This document shows positions 1-7,021 of a stretch of DNA of 64,000 nucleotides, piece after piece. Every line of letters begins with the position of its first letter. Within the stretch, counting starts at the first letter, position 1. The notes below the pieces were generated by a model. The model ran no database searches, was not told the origin of the DNA, and was given only the letters and a program-made list of their open reading frames with translations. Source of the DNA: Butyricimonas sp. Marseille-P3923 (lineage in GTDB: Bacteria > Bacteroidota > Bacteroidia > Bacteroidales > Marinifilaceae); contig NZ_FXXL01000006.1 of the NCBI RefSeq assembly GCF_900184685.1, positions 1-64,000 on the forward strand, read 5' to 3'. The position numbers were made by a program, and so were the translations under genes.

Positions 1-211
1 TAAAATCAAGACCATGCGGTCTTGAAGTATCATGGGGTGTTAGTCCACGTTTCCGCGGGTTATCTCCCGGTACGGGGTTGGTTGCACACGTGTTACTCAC
101 CCGTGCGCCGGTCGCCGGCGAAGTATTACTACTCCCCGCTGCCCCTCGACTTGCATGTGTTAAGCCTGTCGCTAGCGTTCATCCTGAGCCAGGATCAAAC
201 TCTTCATTGTA
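1..211 (-). rRNA. 16S ribosomal RNA, 5' end (partial)
   Basis: Read on the minus strand, this stretch contains the conserved start of bacterial 16S rRNA: AGAGTTTGATCCTGGCTCAG at about 201-182, followed by the GATGAACGCTAGCGACAGGC region and the GGGTGAGTAACACGTG segment. The mature 5' end lies near 211. The rest of the gene is beyond the left edge. The sequence is of Bacteroidetes type. It is transcribed leftward from two promoters at 379-411 and 552-584. Confidence 0.97.
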
Positions 212-378
212 AAATATTATTCAGAAATTTTGTTCTGGCAGGGTCATGTGTTCATGAATCACGACTCTCGTCGTTCTTCGATTCACGCTCGCTACGTTGT
301 TTTGTTCACGTCAATATTTTAAAGAACTCTTCTTCTCTCGTCTTCACCCTCGCCCTTTTCTCGAGGCGAAAGCGGATG

Positions 379-411
379 CAAAGATAAAACGTTTTTCCCT
401 TCCCTTCCAAA
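379..411 (-). promoter_or_regulatory. rrn promoter, proximal copy
   Basis: On the minus strand a TTTGG (-33 box, 411-407) is followed after exactly 20 bp by TATCTTTG (-7 box, 386-379). This matches the Bacteroidetes housekeeping promoter consensus. It points toward the 16S gene and lies about 170 bp upstream of its mature end. The layout matches the distal copy at 552-584. Confidence 0.85.
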
Positions 412-551
412 TCTTTTTCAAAGTTTTTTCAAACTTTTTTCGCGGGGTGTCGTTACAACTAACTTTTACCCCCCTCGCTTCATCTCTACAACATCTAAAG
501 AACTTCGCCAACCTCTCTCTTCACTCGCCCCCCCTTCCGGTTTAGCGGGTG

Positions 552-584
552 CAAAGATAACAGCATAAAATCCCCTTTTCCAAA
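552..584 (-). promoter_or_regulatory. rrn promoter, distal copy
   Basis: On the minus strand a TTTGG (584-580) is followed after 20 bp by TATCTTTG (559-552). Box sequences and spacing are identical to the proximal copy 173 bp downstream. Tandem promoters are usual for rRNA operons. Confidence 0.85.
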
Positions 585-821
585 TTTTTTACCCTCTTTT
601 TTTTAACTTTTTTACAAGACACTAGAAAACAAATATTTAAAAACAACACCACACGCCATTCCAAGTCTCAAAGTATTCCCGGTACTTGTCTTTTCAGGAA
701 ATTTCAATAAAATAGCTTCAGCCAACACGCGAATAAAATGGATTCTTCACTCCTTTTCATATCGATTTCATTTTTGACAAAAGAATGAAAATATCTTTTC
801 ACTATCCATTTTAGACTATCT

Positions 822-854
822 ATTTTAGATAATCTAAAGTAGATTATCTAAAAT
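822..854. repeat. 15-bp perfect palindrome with 3-base loop
   Basis: ATTTTAGATAATCTA (822-836) and its exact reverse complement (840-854) are separated by AAG. The palindrome lies between the last gene of the lysis cassette and the distal rrn promoter. It could end transcription of the cassette or serve as an operator. The stem is AT-rich and lacks the GC base of a classic terminator, so the role is open. Confidence 0.6.
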
Positions 855-932
855 ATTTCATCAATCCCTATTAAAAATAGGGAACCGGCCTACTTGACCG
901 ATCCCCCTCTTGGCATAGCAAAACGAAACAAA

Positions 933-1571
933 TTAGGATTCCCCTATCGTCAAGACTCTACTATCTGATGCTTGTCGCCCGTTTTTCGACGTGGCGAAGC
1001 AATACGCCTTCACGTTTTCGTTGTTCCAGTCCTCCGGTAACGCGTAACTCGTGCTACCACTTTCGCCGCGGTCCCGCAAGGTCACCAATCTCGCGCGCCC
1101 CAGTACCGTTTCGTAAAGCACCCCGTAAACCCTGTCATCCTGCAAAGCGAATCCATCTTCCTCTCCTTGCATCTCTTGCTCGAACGTGTACTTCTGGCTA
1201 CCCGTGCTGTACGCGACTGTGACCTTGGGAGGGTAAAGTATCCCCGCGGCCAGCTTCAACAGGTCGAGATCTACCGTTCCCACGTGTTTCTCGTCCACGT
1301 TTACCGCCCCCATGTTTCGCGCCACGAAGGCGTTCGAGGTCGTTCCGTTACCGATTCCCACGAATCCTTTCCGGATCACGGGTATAATCTTCCGGGACAA
1401 GGATACCAACGCTTTCATTCTCGCCCGTTGGTCAAGAATCTCCGGTGTCGGGTTATCTTTCCTTGAAAACACCTTCGCTTTGGCGATGTTTTTACTTCTC
1501 GTGTAACACAACGTGATGTTACCCACTGATCTTCTCGCTTTACCTAACAAATAAGAATTAAATTCTGCCAT
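933..1571 (-). CDS. DUF6266 family protein (copy B)
   Basis: This 212-residue protein has no signal peptide or membrane segment and resembles the DUF6266 family of Bacteroidetes, whose function is unknown. It starts MAEFNSYLLGKARRSVGN and carries an NPTPEILDQRARM segment near residue 40. It ends in a beta-rich part with VKAYCFATSKNGRQASDS. The protein at 2672-3301 has the same plan (NPNTEKQQAVRDRF near the N-terminus, VHVYCFFVSPS near the C-terminus), so the two look paralogous. It is the last gene of the cassette and is separated from the amidase gene by a tract of 7-bp repeats. That tract leaves open whether it shares the cassette transcript. Assignment rests on remembered family features. 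Confidence 0.75.
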   Translation of the reverse strand: MAEFNSYLLGKARRSVGNITLCYTRSKNIAKAKVFSRKDNPTPEILDQRARMKALVSLSRKIIPVIRKGFVGIGNGTTSNAFVARNMGAVNVDEKHVGTVDLDLLKLAAGILYPPKVTVAYSTGSQKYTFEQEMQGEEDGFALQDDRVYGVLYETVLGRARLVTLRDRGESGSTSYALPEDWNNENVKAYCFATSKNGRQASDSRVLTIGES

Positions 1572-1573
1572 AA

Positions 1574-1680
1574 TAATTGAAAATTAAAAGTTGAAAATTG
1601 AAAATGAAATCACTTGATTACAAAATCCACGAATCATAAATCATAAATCATAAATCATAAATCATAAATCATAAATCTAA
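1574..1680. repeat. Heptamer repeat tracts
   Basis: Two 7-bp periodic tracts sit between the amidase gene and the downstream DUF6266 gene. At 1574-1610 there are variants of AATTGAA. At 1632-1673 there are six exact tandem copies of AATCATA, followed by the variant AATCTAA, whose last bases overlap the stop codon of the amidase gene. Similar heptamers recur in many intergenic spaces of this window. Confidence 0.9.
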
Positions 1681-2270
1681 AATGCTTCCCTCAAGGCGAA
1701 TTCCAGCGCCAGTCCCGGGTCTATCTTCCGGTTCGTGATGTCCGAGTGCCCTACCACGTCGCGAATCGGGTAATTGGATTCCAGCAACTTGCACACCTCG
1801 ACCAACGTCCTCACCTGTACACTCGTGTAACGATGCCAGTATGTCAATTCCTCTCCCGAGCAATCGGCATGTACATCTTCCGGCTTCACTTTCCGTCCAC
1901 ACTCCGCCACGAACGTGTTCCCTTCCACGCGAAGTTTTCCAAGGTTATCCAATTCGATACCGATTGAATAATGATTCAACTCGGCACGTCCCGCGTACCA
2001 GCTTCTCCCCGCGTGCCACGCCTCTATATTAAACGGCACGAGTTGAACCAGTTCCCCTTCCCGCCCGATCACCAGATGTGCCGAAGCGGTCACGTCCGGT
2101 CTGGTCAAGAAAAGAGCCGATGACATCGGACTCGTTCCCCCGGTATAGTGCAAAACAATCATATCCGGGCCTACCAACTTGCGCGTGTTTTTCGCACATT
2201 GCAAGTGAACCACACCGTTCCCCGTCAACCGATGGTTGACGATTGAAATTTGAGAATTAAAAATCATCAT
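1677..2270 (-). CDS. N-acetylmuramoyl-L-alanine amidase (Amidase_2, endolysin-like)
   Basis: This predicted zinc amidase of 197 residues should cleave the bond between N-acetylmuramic acid and L-alanine in peptidoglycan. The first zinc ligand sits in VLHYTGGT (His41) and a WHAGRSWYAG motif follows (His86). The C-terminal GHSDITNRKIDPG motif (His175, then the Lys-x-Asp signature at 182-184) is typical of the T7 lysozyme/PGRP fold. No signal peptide is visible, as in phage endolysins that leave the cell through a holin. The gene lies 24 bp downstream of the holin-like gene. Single-domain amidases of this size are common in Bacteroidetes prophage remnants and toxin loci. Confidence 0.93.
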   Translation of the reverse strand: MMIFNSQISIVNHRLTGNGVVHLQCAKNTRKLVGPDMIVLHYTGGTSPMSSALFLTRPDVTASAHLVIGREGELVQLVPFNIEAWHAGRSWYAGRAELNHYSIGIELDNLGKLRVEGNTFVAECGRKVKPEDVHADCSGEELTYWHRYTSVQVRTLVEVCKLLESNYPIRDVVGHSDITNRKIDPGLALEFALREAF

Positions 2271-2294
2271 GTTTATACATTTAAAAATCTAAAA

Positions 2295-2675
2295 TTAACA
2301 TCGTTTTCGCGTGACAGCCTCTATGATTTTCTCCCCGCTTCTACCCACCACGTACCCGCCCAACCCGATTTCCAGCAAATCCCAGAAACGGGAGGTTTCC
2401 GCCAGAATCGGCAAGCTGGTGAACGTCCCGACAAGAATAATCACGGCAAATATCAACATCACGAGCGGGCGCCACGAGCGTTGCAGCCAGTTTCCCCGGG
2501 CTTCCTCCCCGACCACGGCAGCACTCGACTCCAAACGCTGTCGCTCGCGTTCGGCGATCACCCGCAGGATATCTGTTTCCAGCTTCTTTTTCTCCCGGGC
2601 GGGAAGCGTCAAGCGGTCGATCACCTCCCCGACCGAGTTGACGAGCCCCGCCACGGGTTTTCTTCCCCCGCTCAT
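2295..2675 (-). CDS. Holin-like membrane protein (Holin_3TMs-like)
   Basis: The protein has 126 residues. A charged, helical N-terminal half with PAREKKKLETDILRVIAERE (26-44) leads into SWRPL (67-71). Hydrophobic stretches follow at about 71-87 and 98-113, and then GGYVVGRSGEKIIEA. The WRP motif before the first membrane segment and the GGYxxGRxxEK end are characteristic of the 3TM holin superfamily (PF11351), whose members form inner-membrane lesions that let an endolysin reach the wall. The start codon overlaps the stop of the upstream DUF6266 gene (ATGA), indicating translational coupling. The amidase follows directly, giving a holin-endolysin pair. Confidence 0.85.
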   Translation of the reverse strand: MSGGRKPVAGLVNSVGEVIDRLTLPAREKKKLETDILRVIAERERQRLESSAAVVGEEARGNWLQRSWRPLVMLIFAVIILVGTFTSLPILAETSRFWDLLEIGLGGYVVGRSGEKIIEAVTRKRC

Positions 2676-3301
2676 ACCACCACGTGTTGAGAGTTAGAGA
2701 AAGCAGAAAACGACGGTGACACGAAAAAACAATACACGTGCACCGGCACATCTTTCACCCGGTATAGCGGGAACACGGCCATTCCCTCTCCTCGCGTGAC
2801 TTGCACTTCCTCTACCACTTCCGGCGAGAACGCGCGATCGCCTCGCAACAAGACAACCATCAAGCGATCATTCTGATCCAAGTAGGCACTATCGTCGGCA
2901 CCCGCCCAGCGAAGGGTTACCCGGCTCCCGTCGTCCACGGAAGCCGACAAGTCGTACACCCCGTCCCGGTTTCCCGTTGCAAGGCGTAAACCGTCATAAT
3001 CAACAATTTTACCCCGGTGATCGAACATTTTCAGGTTCTCCCTCATGAACAGGGCGAACCCCGTGAGTTTAGCATTCTTGCCGGAACGACGCCAAACCTC
3101 TTCCAAGGGTGTTTCTTTCAAACGCTGGTAAAAACGAACCGCCACCCGGAAGCGATCACGAACCGCCTGTTGTTTCTCCGTGTTCGGGTTGCTCACCGAT
3201 GCCGGTACCGCCCGGGCGTAATACTTGCCGTTCCGTCCGCTAAAAATCGTGTTACCGATTCGCCCTTTAATCTTGAAAATACTGCTTATTTCTGCCATCA
3301 T
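2672..3301 (-). CDS. DUF6266 family protein (copy A)
   Basis: This 209-residue protein has the same layout as the product of 933-1571. The N-terminal part has GRIGNTIFSGRNGKYYARA (about 13-31) and a SNPNTEKQQAVRDRFRVAV segment. The C-terminal beta-rich part ends VHVYCFFVSPSFSAFSNSQ. No signal peptide or membrane segment is seen. The gene is coupled on both sides by ATGA overlaps, upstream to the small ORF at 3298-3561 and downstream to the holin gene. The function of the family is unknown. Tight coupling to lysis genes suggests an accessory or regulatory role in lysis, or a released cargo. Confidence 0.8.
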   Translation of the reverse strand: MMAEISSIFKIKGRIGNTIFSGRNGKYYARAVPASVSNPNTEKQQAVRDRFRVAVRFYQRLKETPLEEVWRRSGKNAKLTGFALFMRENLKMFDHRGKIVDYDGLRLATGNRDGVYDLSASVDDGSRVTLRWAGADDSAYLDQNDRLMVVLLRGDRAFSPEVVEEVQVTRGEGMAVFPLYRVKDVPVHVYCFFVSPSFSAFSNSQHVVV

Positions 3302-3561
3302 CCTGCATTTTTAAGTGAATAAATTGTTTTTACTTGATTCCCGCCACGTGCAAAAAGCGGACGGGAAGAGATAAAGCCCGACCAAGGATACACGATCACG
3401 ATAACGACCGTGCCACGCTTGTCCGGCAAGATGTTGTACAATACCCGTGTTGGAGTTGTGCCGGAGTTGTGGCTTGTTCTCGCCCTTTCCCCGCCTCCTC
3501 TTCGCCTTGTTCTCCCCGGGTCCCTCTCTTGTTCTTTAGTCCTGTCAAATAATAATTCCAT
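3298..3561 (-). CDS. Small hypothetical protein, first gene of the lysis cassette
   Basis: This is a possible 87-residue protein starting MELLFDRTKEQERDPGRTRR. The N-terminal half is Arg-rich and a short hydrophobic run (TVVIVIVYPWSGF) follows near residues 51-63. I recognise no family. Two observations support translation. The stop overlaps the next start as ATGA, the same arrangement as at the DUF6266/holin junction. A well-formed promoter (TTG, 20 bp, TATTTTTG at 3616-3586) would start transcripts about 18 bases upstream of the ATG at 3561. The odd composition argues for caution, since it could be an untranslated leader. An upstream in-frame start is possible but falls inside the promoter. 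Confidence 0.45.
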   Translation of the reverse strand: MELLFDRTKEQERDPGRTRRRGGGERARTSHNSGTTPTRVLYNILPDKRGTVVIVIVYPWSGFISSRPLFARGGNQVKTIYSLKNAG

Positions 3562-3585
3562 ATCGTTTAATTTTTGATTACACGA

Positions 3586-3616
3586 CAAAAATAGTATGCC
3601 CACACACCACGCACAA
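3586..3616 (-). promoter_or_regulatory. Promoter of the lysis cassette
   Basis: On the minus strand TTG (3616-3614) is followed by a 20-bp spacer and TATTTTTG (3593-3586), a good match to the Bacteroidetes -33/-7 consensus. The expected start of transcription is near 3580, about 18 bases before the ATG at 3561. Confidence 0.7.
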
Positions 3617-3669
3617 CTAATTTATCCCGTACACCCGATCCACTGATCCCCCGTCCCGTTCAACTGACC

Positions 3670-3692
3670 GAACAGCCAAACCGGAACAGCCA
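3670..3692 (-). repeat. 9-bp direct repeat upstream of the cassette promoter
   Basis: On the minus strand TGGCTGTTC occurs twice (3692-3684 and 3678-3670), 14 bp apart start to start. The repeat is about 55 bp upstream of the cassette's -33 box and just downstream of the LytTR gene. LytTR regulators typically bind direct repeats, so this is a candidate operator. That role is an inference. Confidence 0.5.
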
Positions 3693-3738
3693 TTCCACGA
3701 AACGGTTTATAAATAATGTTACTTAAGCGTGTTCTTCT

Positions 3739-4155
3739 CTACTTGTGCAAGCCCTTCACGCTTCCTAAAAAATGGAAACGGGCGAGAAAGCCCTCCCGGT
3801 AGGGTTGTCCTAGCGGGATTTCCTGTTTGCCGATATAAATCGTGTTCCCCCGTACACGTTCCACGTGCTCCAAATTCACCATGTAACCGCGATGCACCCG
3901 CGTGAACAGTCCCGCCGGAAGACCTTTTTCGAGGGTTAACAGCGGGTGCCCAACAAGAATTTTCGGGCGATCCTTCAAGTGCATGCAACAATAATTACGA
4001 CTGGCTTCCAACCAAAGGATTTCCGCGTGAAAAACCCGGTCATAAGAATCTTTATTCCAAACGAAGAGCCGGTCTTTTTTGAAATCTATTATCTCCGCGA
4101 CAGCGTTTTCTGTCGCGGACGTGTTTCCCGTCCCCGGGATGTATCTGTTTTCCAT
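3739..4155 (-). CDS. LytTR-domain DNA-binding protein
   Basis: This 138-residue protein consists mainly of a LytTR DNA-binding domain (about 30-130). It shows the usual run of features: FHAEILWLEASRNYCCMHLK, then LTLEKGLPAGLFTRVHRGYMVNLEHV, then GNTIYIGKQEIPLGQPYREG. There is no receiver domain or membrane segment, so the signal is not obvious. I chose the ATG at 4155 because the longer frame would begin with TTG. The gene is on the same strand and 177 bp upstream of the lysis cassette. LytTR proteins often control autolysis, secretion or competence genes, which fits control of the neighbouring holin and amidase. No direct evidence of that link is visible. Confidence 0.9.
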   Translation of the reverse strand: MENRYIPGTGNTSATENAVAEIIDFKKDRLFVWNKDSYDRVFHAEILWLEASRNYCCMHLKDRPKILVGHPLLTLEKGLPAGLFTRVHRGYMVNLEHVERVRGNTIYIGKQEIPLGQPYREGFLARFHFLGSVKGLHK

Positions 4156-4215
4156 GATTATCAAGTGTTAGGTTTCATGAAATGACCATCCCGATAGATT
4201 TTATATATCTCCACG

Positions 4216-4263
4216 AAAAAACCGGGGTATACACTCCCTTCACGCACAAAAGAGGTACCCCGG
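4216..4263 (-). terminator. Terminator after the TlpA-like gene
   Basis: On the minus strand CCGGGGTA (4263-4256) pairs with TACCCCGG (4229-4222) across a loop of 26 bases and is followed by TTTTTT (4221-4216). It lies 26 bp after the stop of the TlpA-like gene and separates it from the LytTR gene. Confidence 0.7.
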
Positions 4264-4289
4264 CTGAATAAAAACGAGTAATCTTGATA

Positions 4290-5372
4290 TTATTTTTTCT
4301 TTAACAACTCGTTGATTTTCTTTTGAAGAACTTTGTTTTCAAGATTTTTAGCAATGATGCGATTCTCCTCATCCAGCAATATCGTGTAAGGAAGCGCTTT
4401 CGCCCCGTAAAGATGAAAAACTCGAGCCTCCTGATCCAGACCGTTTTTCCAAAACATCCCGTCCGTGTTTATGGCCTTCATCCACGCCTGCTCGTTTTCA
4501 TCCCTCGACACGCTAATAATTTCCAATCCTTTCAGGTGGAAGCGCTGGTAAAGATTGAGGATATTCACGTTATCCCGACGGCAGACAGGATCATTCGATG
4601 TCCAAAAATGTAACAATTTCAACTTACCTTTTACCGAGTGAAGGGAAAGCGAGTCTCCTTGCAGGGAAGCCACCGTGAAATCCGGGGCAACGTTTCCCTC
4701 CTTGACGTTTTCCCACATGGATATCAACGTTGCAACTGCACGTCCCGGTACTGATGTTCTAGCATTTTTACCTAGCAAATCATACCTTACTTTTAATGTA
4801 TCCAATTCCAGTTGATACATATCGCTCGCCACGACATAAGCAACCGCATAAGTGTCAGCATATTTCTCCAACAACTCTTTTTCCTGTTCACGGGTAATTG
4901 CTATCGTTTCTTCAAACAAATTAGACAAAGACTGCATTTTCTCTTTATTATCAACTTGTTCTGCCAACTGATACTCTTTCTGTATACGTTCACATGTTTG
5001 CACAAGTAAGGTTTTAATTCGACTAAAATACCCCAAAATATCCTGTTGTTCACCTCCTTTTATTAACATCTCATTCTTTCTCACATTAATCATGAATTGA
5101 GTGTTTTCAAGTATCAGTGGTATCTCTACTTCCTCGCCTGTCATAACGATATTTACAGCCACCGCTCTCTCCACTTTTCCATGGAAAACAAAAGCACCAT
5201 TTTCAACTTTGGTTATAGCCAAGGTGTCCGGAATATCACCTTCATTAGTCAGCAACAAAAGAGAACCATTAGCAACACCGTCAATTTTCCCACTGATCCT
5301 ATAACCTTCTTGAGCTTTACAAATGACAGAACAAACTATCATTGTAAATAATGTTATAAACTTCTTCGTCAT
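4290..5372 (-). CDS. DUF4369/TlpA-like thioredoxin-fold protein with degenerate active site
   Basis: A 360-residue exported protein with a signal peptide (MTKKFITLFTMIVCSVICKAQ). A DUF4369-like N-terminal domain (YRISGKIDGVANGSLLLL) is followed by a helical middle and a C-terminal TlpA/AhpC-like thioredoxin fold (VAPDFTVASLQGDSLSL, then LKLLHFWTSNDPVCRRDN). Family members with reductase activity carry WCxxC. Here the first cysteine position holds Asp and only the second Cys remains, so classical thiol-disulfide exchange is unlikely. The cis-proline loop (ALPYTILLD) is kept. I chose the start at 5372 because it places the signal peptide at the N-terminus. A strong terminator upstream separates it from the SusCD operon. 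Confidence 0.88.
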   Translation of the reverse strand: MTKKFITLFTMIVCSVICKAQEGYRISGKIDGVANGSLLLLTNEGDIPDTLAITKVENGAFVFHGKVERAVAVNIVMTGEEVEIPLILENTQFMINVRKNEMLIKGGEQQDILGYFSRIKTLLVQTCERIQKEYQLAEQVDNKEKMQSLSNLFEETIAITREQEKELLEKYADTYAVAYVVASDMYQLELDTLKVRYDLLGKNARTSVPGRAVATLISMWENVKEGNVAPDFTVASLQGDSLSLHSVKGKLKLLHFWTSNDPVCRRDNVNILNLYQRFHLKGLEIISVSRDENEQAWMKAINTDGMFWKNGLDQEARVFHLYGAKALPYTILLDEENRIIAKNLENKVLQKKINELLKKK

Positions 5373-5441
5373 ATGATATATTGTAAACAAGAATCCCAGG
5401 AAGAAACTTCTGGGAGCTTCTTTTTCAAATTTACACGTATT

Positions 5442-5485
5442 AAAAAAAAGTAAAAATTCAAGGCTCCATGAAAAAGCCTTGAATT
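5442..5485 (-). terminator. Terminator of the SusC/SusD operon
   Basis: On the minus strand AATTCAAGGCT (5485-5475) pairs perfectly with AGCCTTGAATT (5465-5455) around a 9-base loop. The stem is followed by TTTTTAC and a run of eight T. It lies 12 bp past the stop of the last lipoprotein gene and is a strong intrinsic terminator. Confidence 0.88.
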
Positions 5486-5497
5486 CCCTAATCTACT

Positions 5498-7018
5498 TTA
5501 ATAAGCTACAATATCAGCAAGTTTCACCCTAGCAACAGAACCATTTACCCCATCAACTAAAGTTACTTTGATGAATTTCACACTCCGAGTTCCCTCGGCA
5601 ATCGGAAGAAGGGTGCTTTCCCCAGAACCTTGTCCCAAAGTATTCTCTTCCATAAAAGTAACATTCTGCCAACTTCTCTCGTCCACCGATGTTTTAATTT
5701 TAATCGAACTCGGTATATAATACTTCGAATCTCTATCTTTAGTCGGATCGTACAGAGCTTGTACGATTTTAATTCCATGTATCGGTTGTTCCTCTTTCAA
5801 AACAATAGTCAATTCATACGTCCGCACGACATCGGATTGCAAAGTGGACTCCCACCACGTGGCCATATCGTTATCCAACAGTTCCTCTAAATAAGACTCC
5901 TGATCTTCGATAGAACAAGTAATTGTATCTATCATCGACGGCAAGATGTAACTCAAATTATCTGGTAACTCGGTAGCACCTCTGTTTTCCAAAGAATTCA
6001 ATTCACTCTCATTACCAAAATAATGATCGTTATACCTCTCGATAACAACTCCCCGTAAATCTATCGCAGCGTTTAGCGCTTTTATACTCCGTTCCTCATC
6101 ATAAAGAATGCTTTTATCCTTAGTTGTTGGATAGATCCCCACGAGATAACGATTCTTACCGAGTATAATTTTCTTTAACTTGGAACAATACAAAACATCC
6201 TCGAATGTGGTCATATCATAGTCAAATTCCAACATAGTTACCGTGTCTATAAAATGTTCAAATTCAATCTTTTCGACATCTGATTTATCAGAAAAGCCAT
6301 AACGCATTTGTATCGCACTTTTAAAATCAGAAGTATAGATTCGAGTGTCTTCTAATTCAATAGGTTCAAATTTCAATGTATCCGGACATCCCTCCAACTT
6401 TCCTTCTCTCTCGATGTAAATTTTCTCACGTGTATCGACATTTTTCAAAATATCAAAACCTTTCTTGAATATCTCTTTTGTCAACGTCATTTGTTTCTTC
6501 CCTCCATTAAGGCTACTCGTGTAGTGAAGAGTTATATCAATAATATTATCGTTCCATGTATCCATAAAGAATACCAAATGCTCCCCGACTTTATAGAATT
6601 TCGTGATCGCTTTCGTGAATGTCCGCACGATCTCATGGTCTTCCGTGTAAGGTCGAGCATAATTTGTTATCACAAATGATTCATTACCATTTTTATCCAC
6701 GGCACATACCTCCAAAAAATATGTGCCATCAGCCAAATCAAGAAGCTCACACGAAGTTGTGCCTCTAGGTAACAAAGAATCCCGTTTCACGTCTTTCACT
6801 GTCCACGAAACCTTTACAGACTCAATGTCTGCATCGACACTATTTTTCCATTCTAAATGCAATCGTTTCCATCCCACCGTGACACTCAAATCCTTACACT
6901 TACCCAAATAACGGATTCTTCCGTTACCGGCGTCGTAAGTATCTTCAAGGCTTTCACCGCACCCTATCAATATCGCAGTGACAATCAATAAATTTATTAT
7001 ATATGATATTCTTCTCAT
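5498..7018 (-). CDS. DUF4998/discoidin-like surface lipoprotein
   Basis: A 506-residue predicted lipoprotein (MRRISYIINLLIVTAILIGC, Cys20 as lipidation site). The N-terminal region (about 20-215) resembles DUF4998, with GNGRIRYLGKCKDLSVTVGW and a fibronectin-like SVDADIESVKVSW part. The C-terminal region (about 360-506) is discoidin/F5-8C-like, with MATWWESTLQSDVV, PIHGIKIVQAL and VKFIKVTLVDG. Such proteins sit next to SusC/SusD pairs and probably bind the substrate at the cell surface. It is the last gene of the operon, 3 bp after the preceding lipoprotein gene. Family naming is from memory. The lipoprotein and operon calls are firm. Confidence 0.88.
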   Translation of the reverse strand: MRRISYIINLLIVTAILIGCGESLEDTYDAGNGRIRYLGKCKDLSVTVGWKRLHLEWKNSVDADIESVKVSWTVKDVKRDSLLPRGTTSCELLDLADGTYFLEVCAVDKNGNESFVITNYARPYTEDHEIVRTFTKAITKFYKVGEHLVFFMDTWNDNIIDITLHYTSSLNGGKKQMTLTKEIFKKGFDILKNVDTREKIYIEREGKLEGCPDTLKFEPIELEDTRIYTSDFKSAIQMRYGFSDKSDVEKIEFEHFIDTVTMLEFDYDMTTFEDVLYCSKLKKIILGKNRYLVGIYPTTKDKSILYDEERSIKALNAAIDLRGVVIERYNDHYFGNESELNSLENRGATELPDNLSYILPSMIDTITCSIEDQESYLEELLDNDMATWWESTLQSDVVRTYELTIVLKEEQPIHGIKIVQALYDPTKDRDSKYYIPSSIKIKTSVDERSWQNVTFMEENTLGQGSGESTLLPIAEGTRSVKFIKVTLVDGVNGSVARVKLADIVAY

Positions 7019-7021
7019 AAC

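Larger units (their letters stand above)
212..932 (-). other. rRNA leader and upstream region, no gene
   Basis: This gene-free stretch lies between the 16S 5' end and the last gene of the lysis cassette. On the minus strand it holds two rrn promoters and a leader of about 160 bases with a boxA-like sequence (GTTCTTTAAAATATTGA, 328-312). A 15-bp palindrome lies at 822-854. The short open frames here read through rRNA and leader DNA and do not look like genes. Confidence 0.8.

Noticed and set aside
22-545. Open frames of 121 and 82 residues on the plus strand at the left edge
   Set aside because: They run antisense through 16S rRNA, its leader and the rrn promoter and have no protein features.
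1632-1680. CRISPR-like array
   Set aside because: The units are 7 bp and directly adjacent with no spacers, so this is a simple tandem repeat. No cas gene is in the window.
933-4155. A complete prophage around the holin and amidase genes
   Set aside because: No integrase, terminase, portal, capsid or tail gene and no attachment-site repeat was seen. Only the lysis functions are present.
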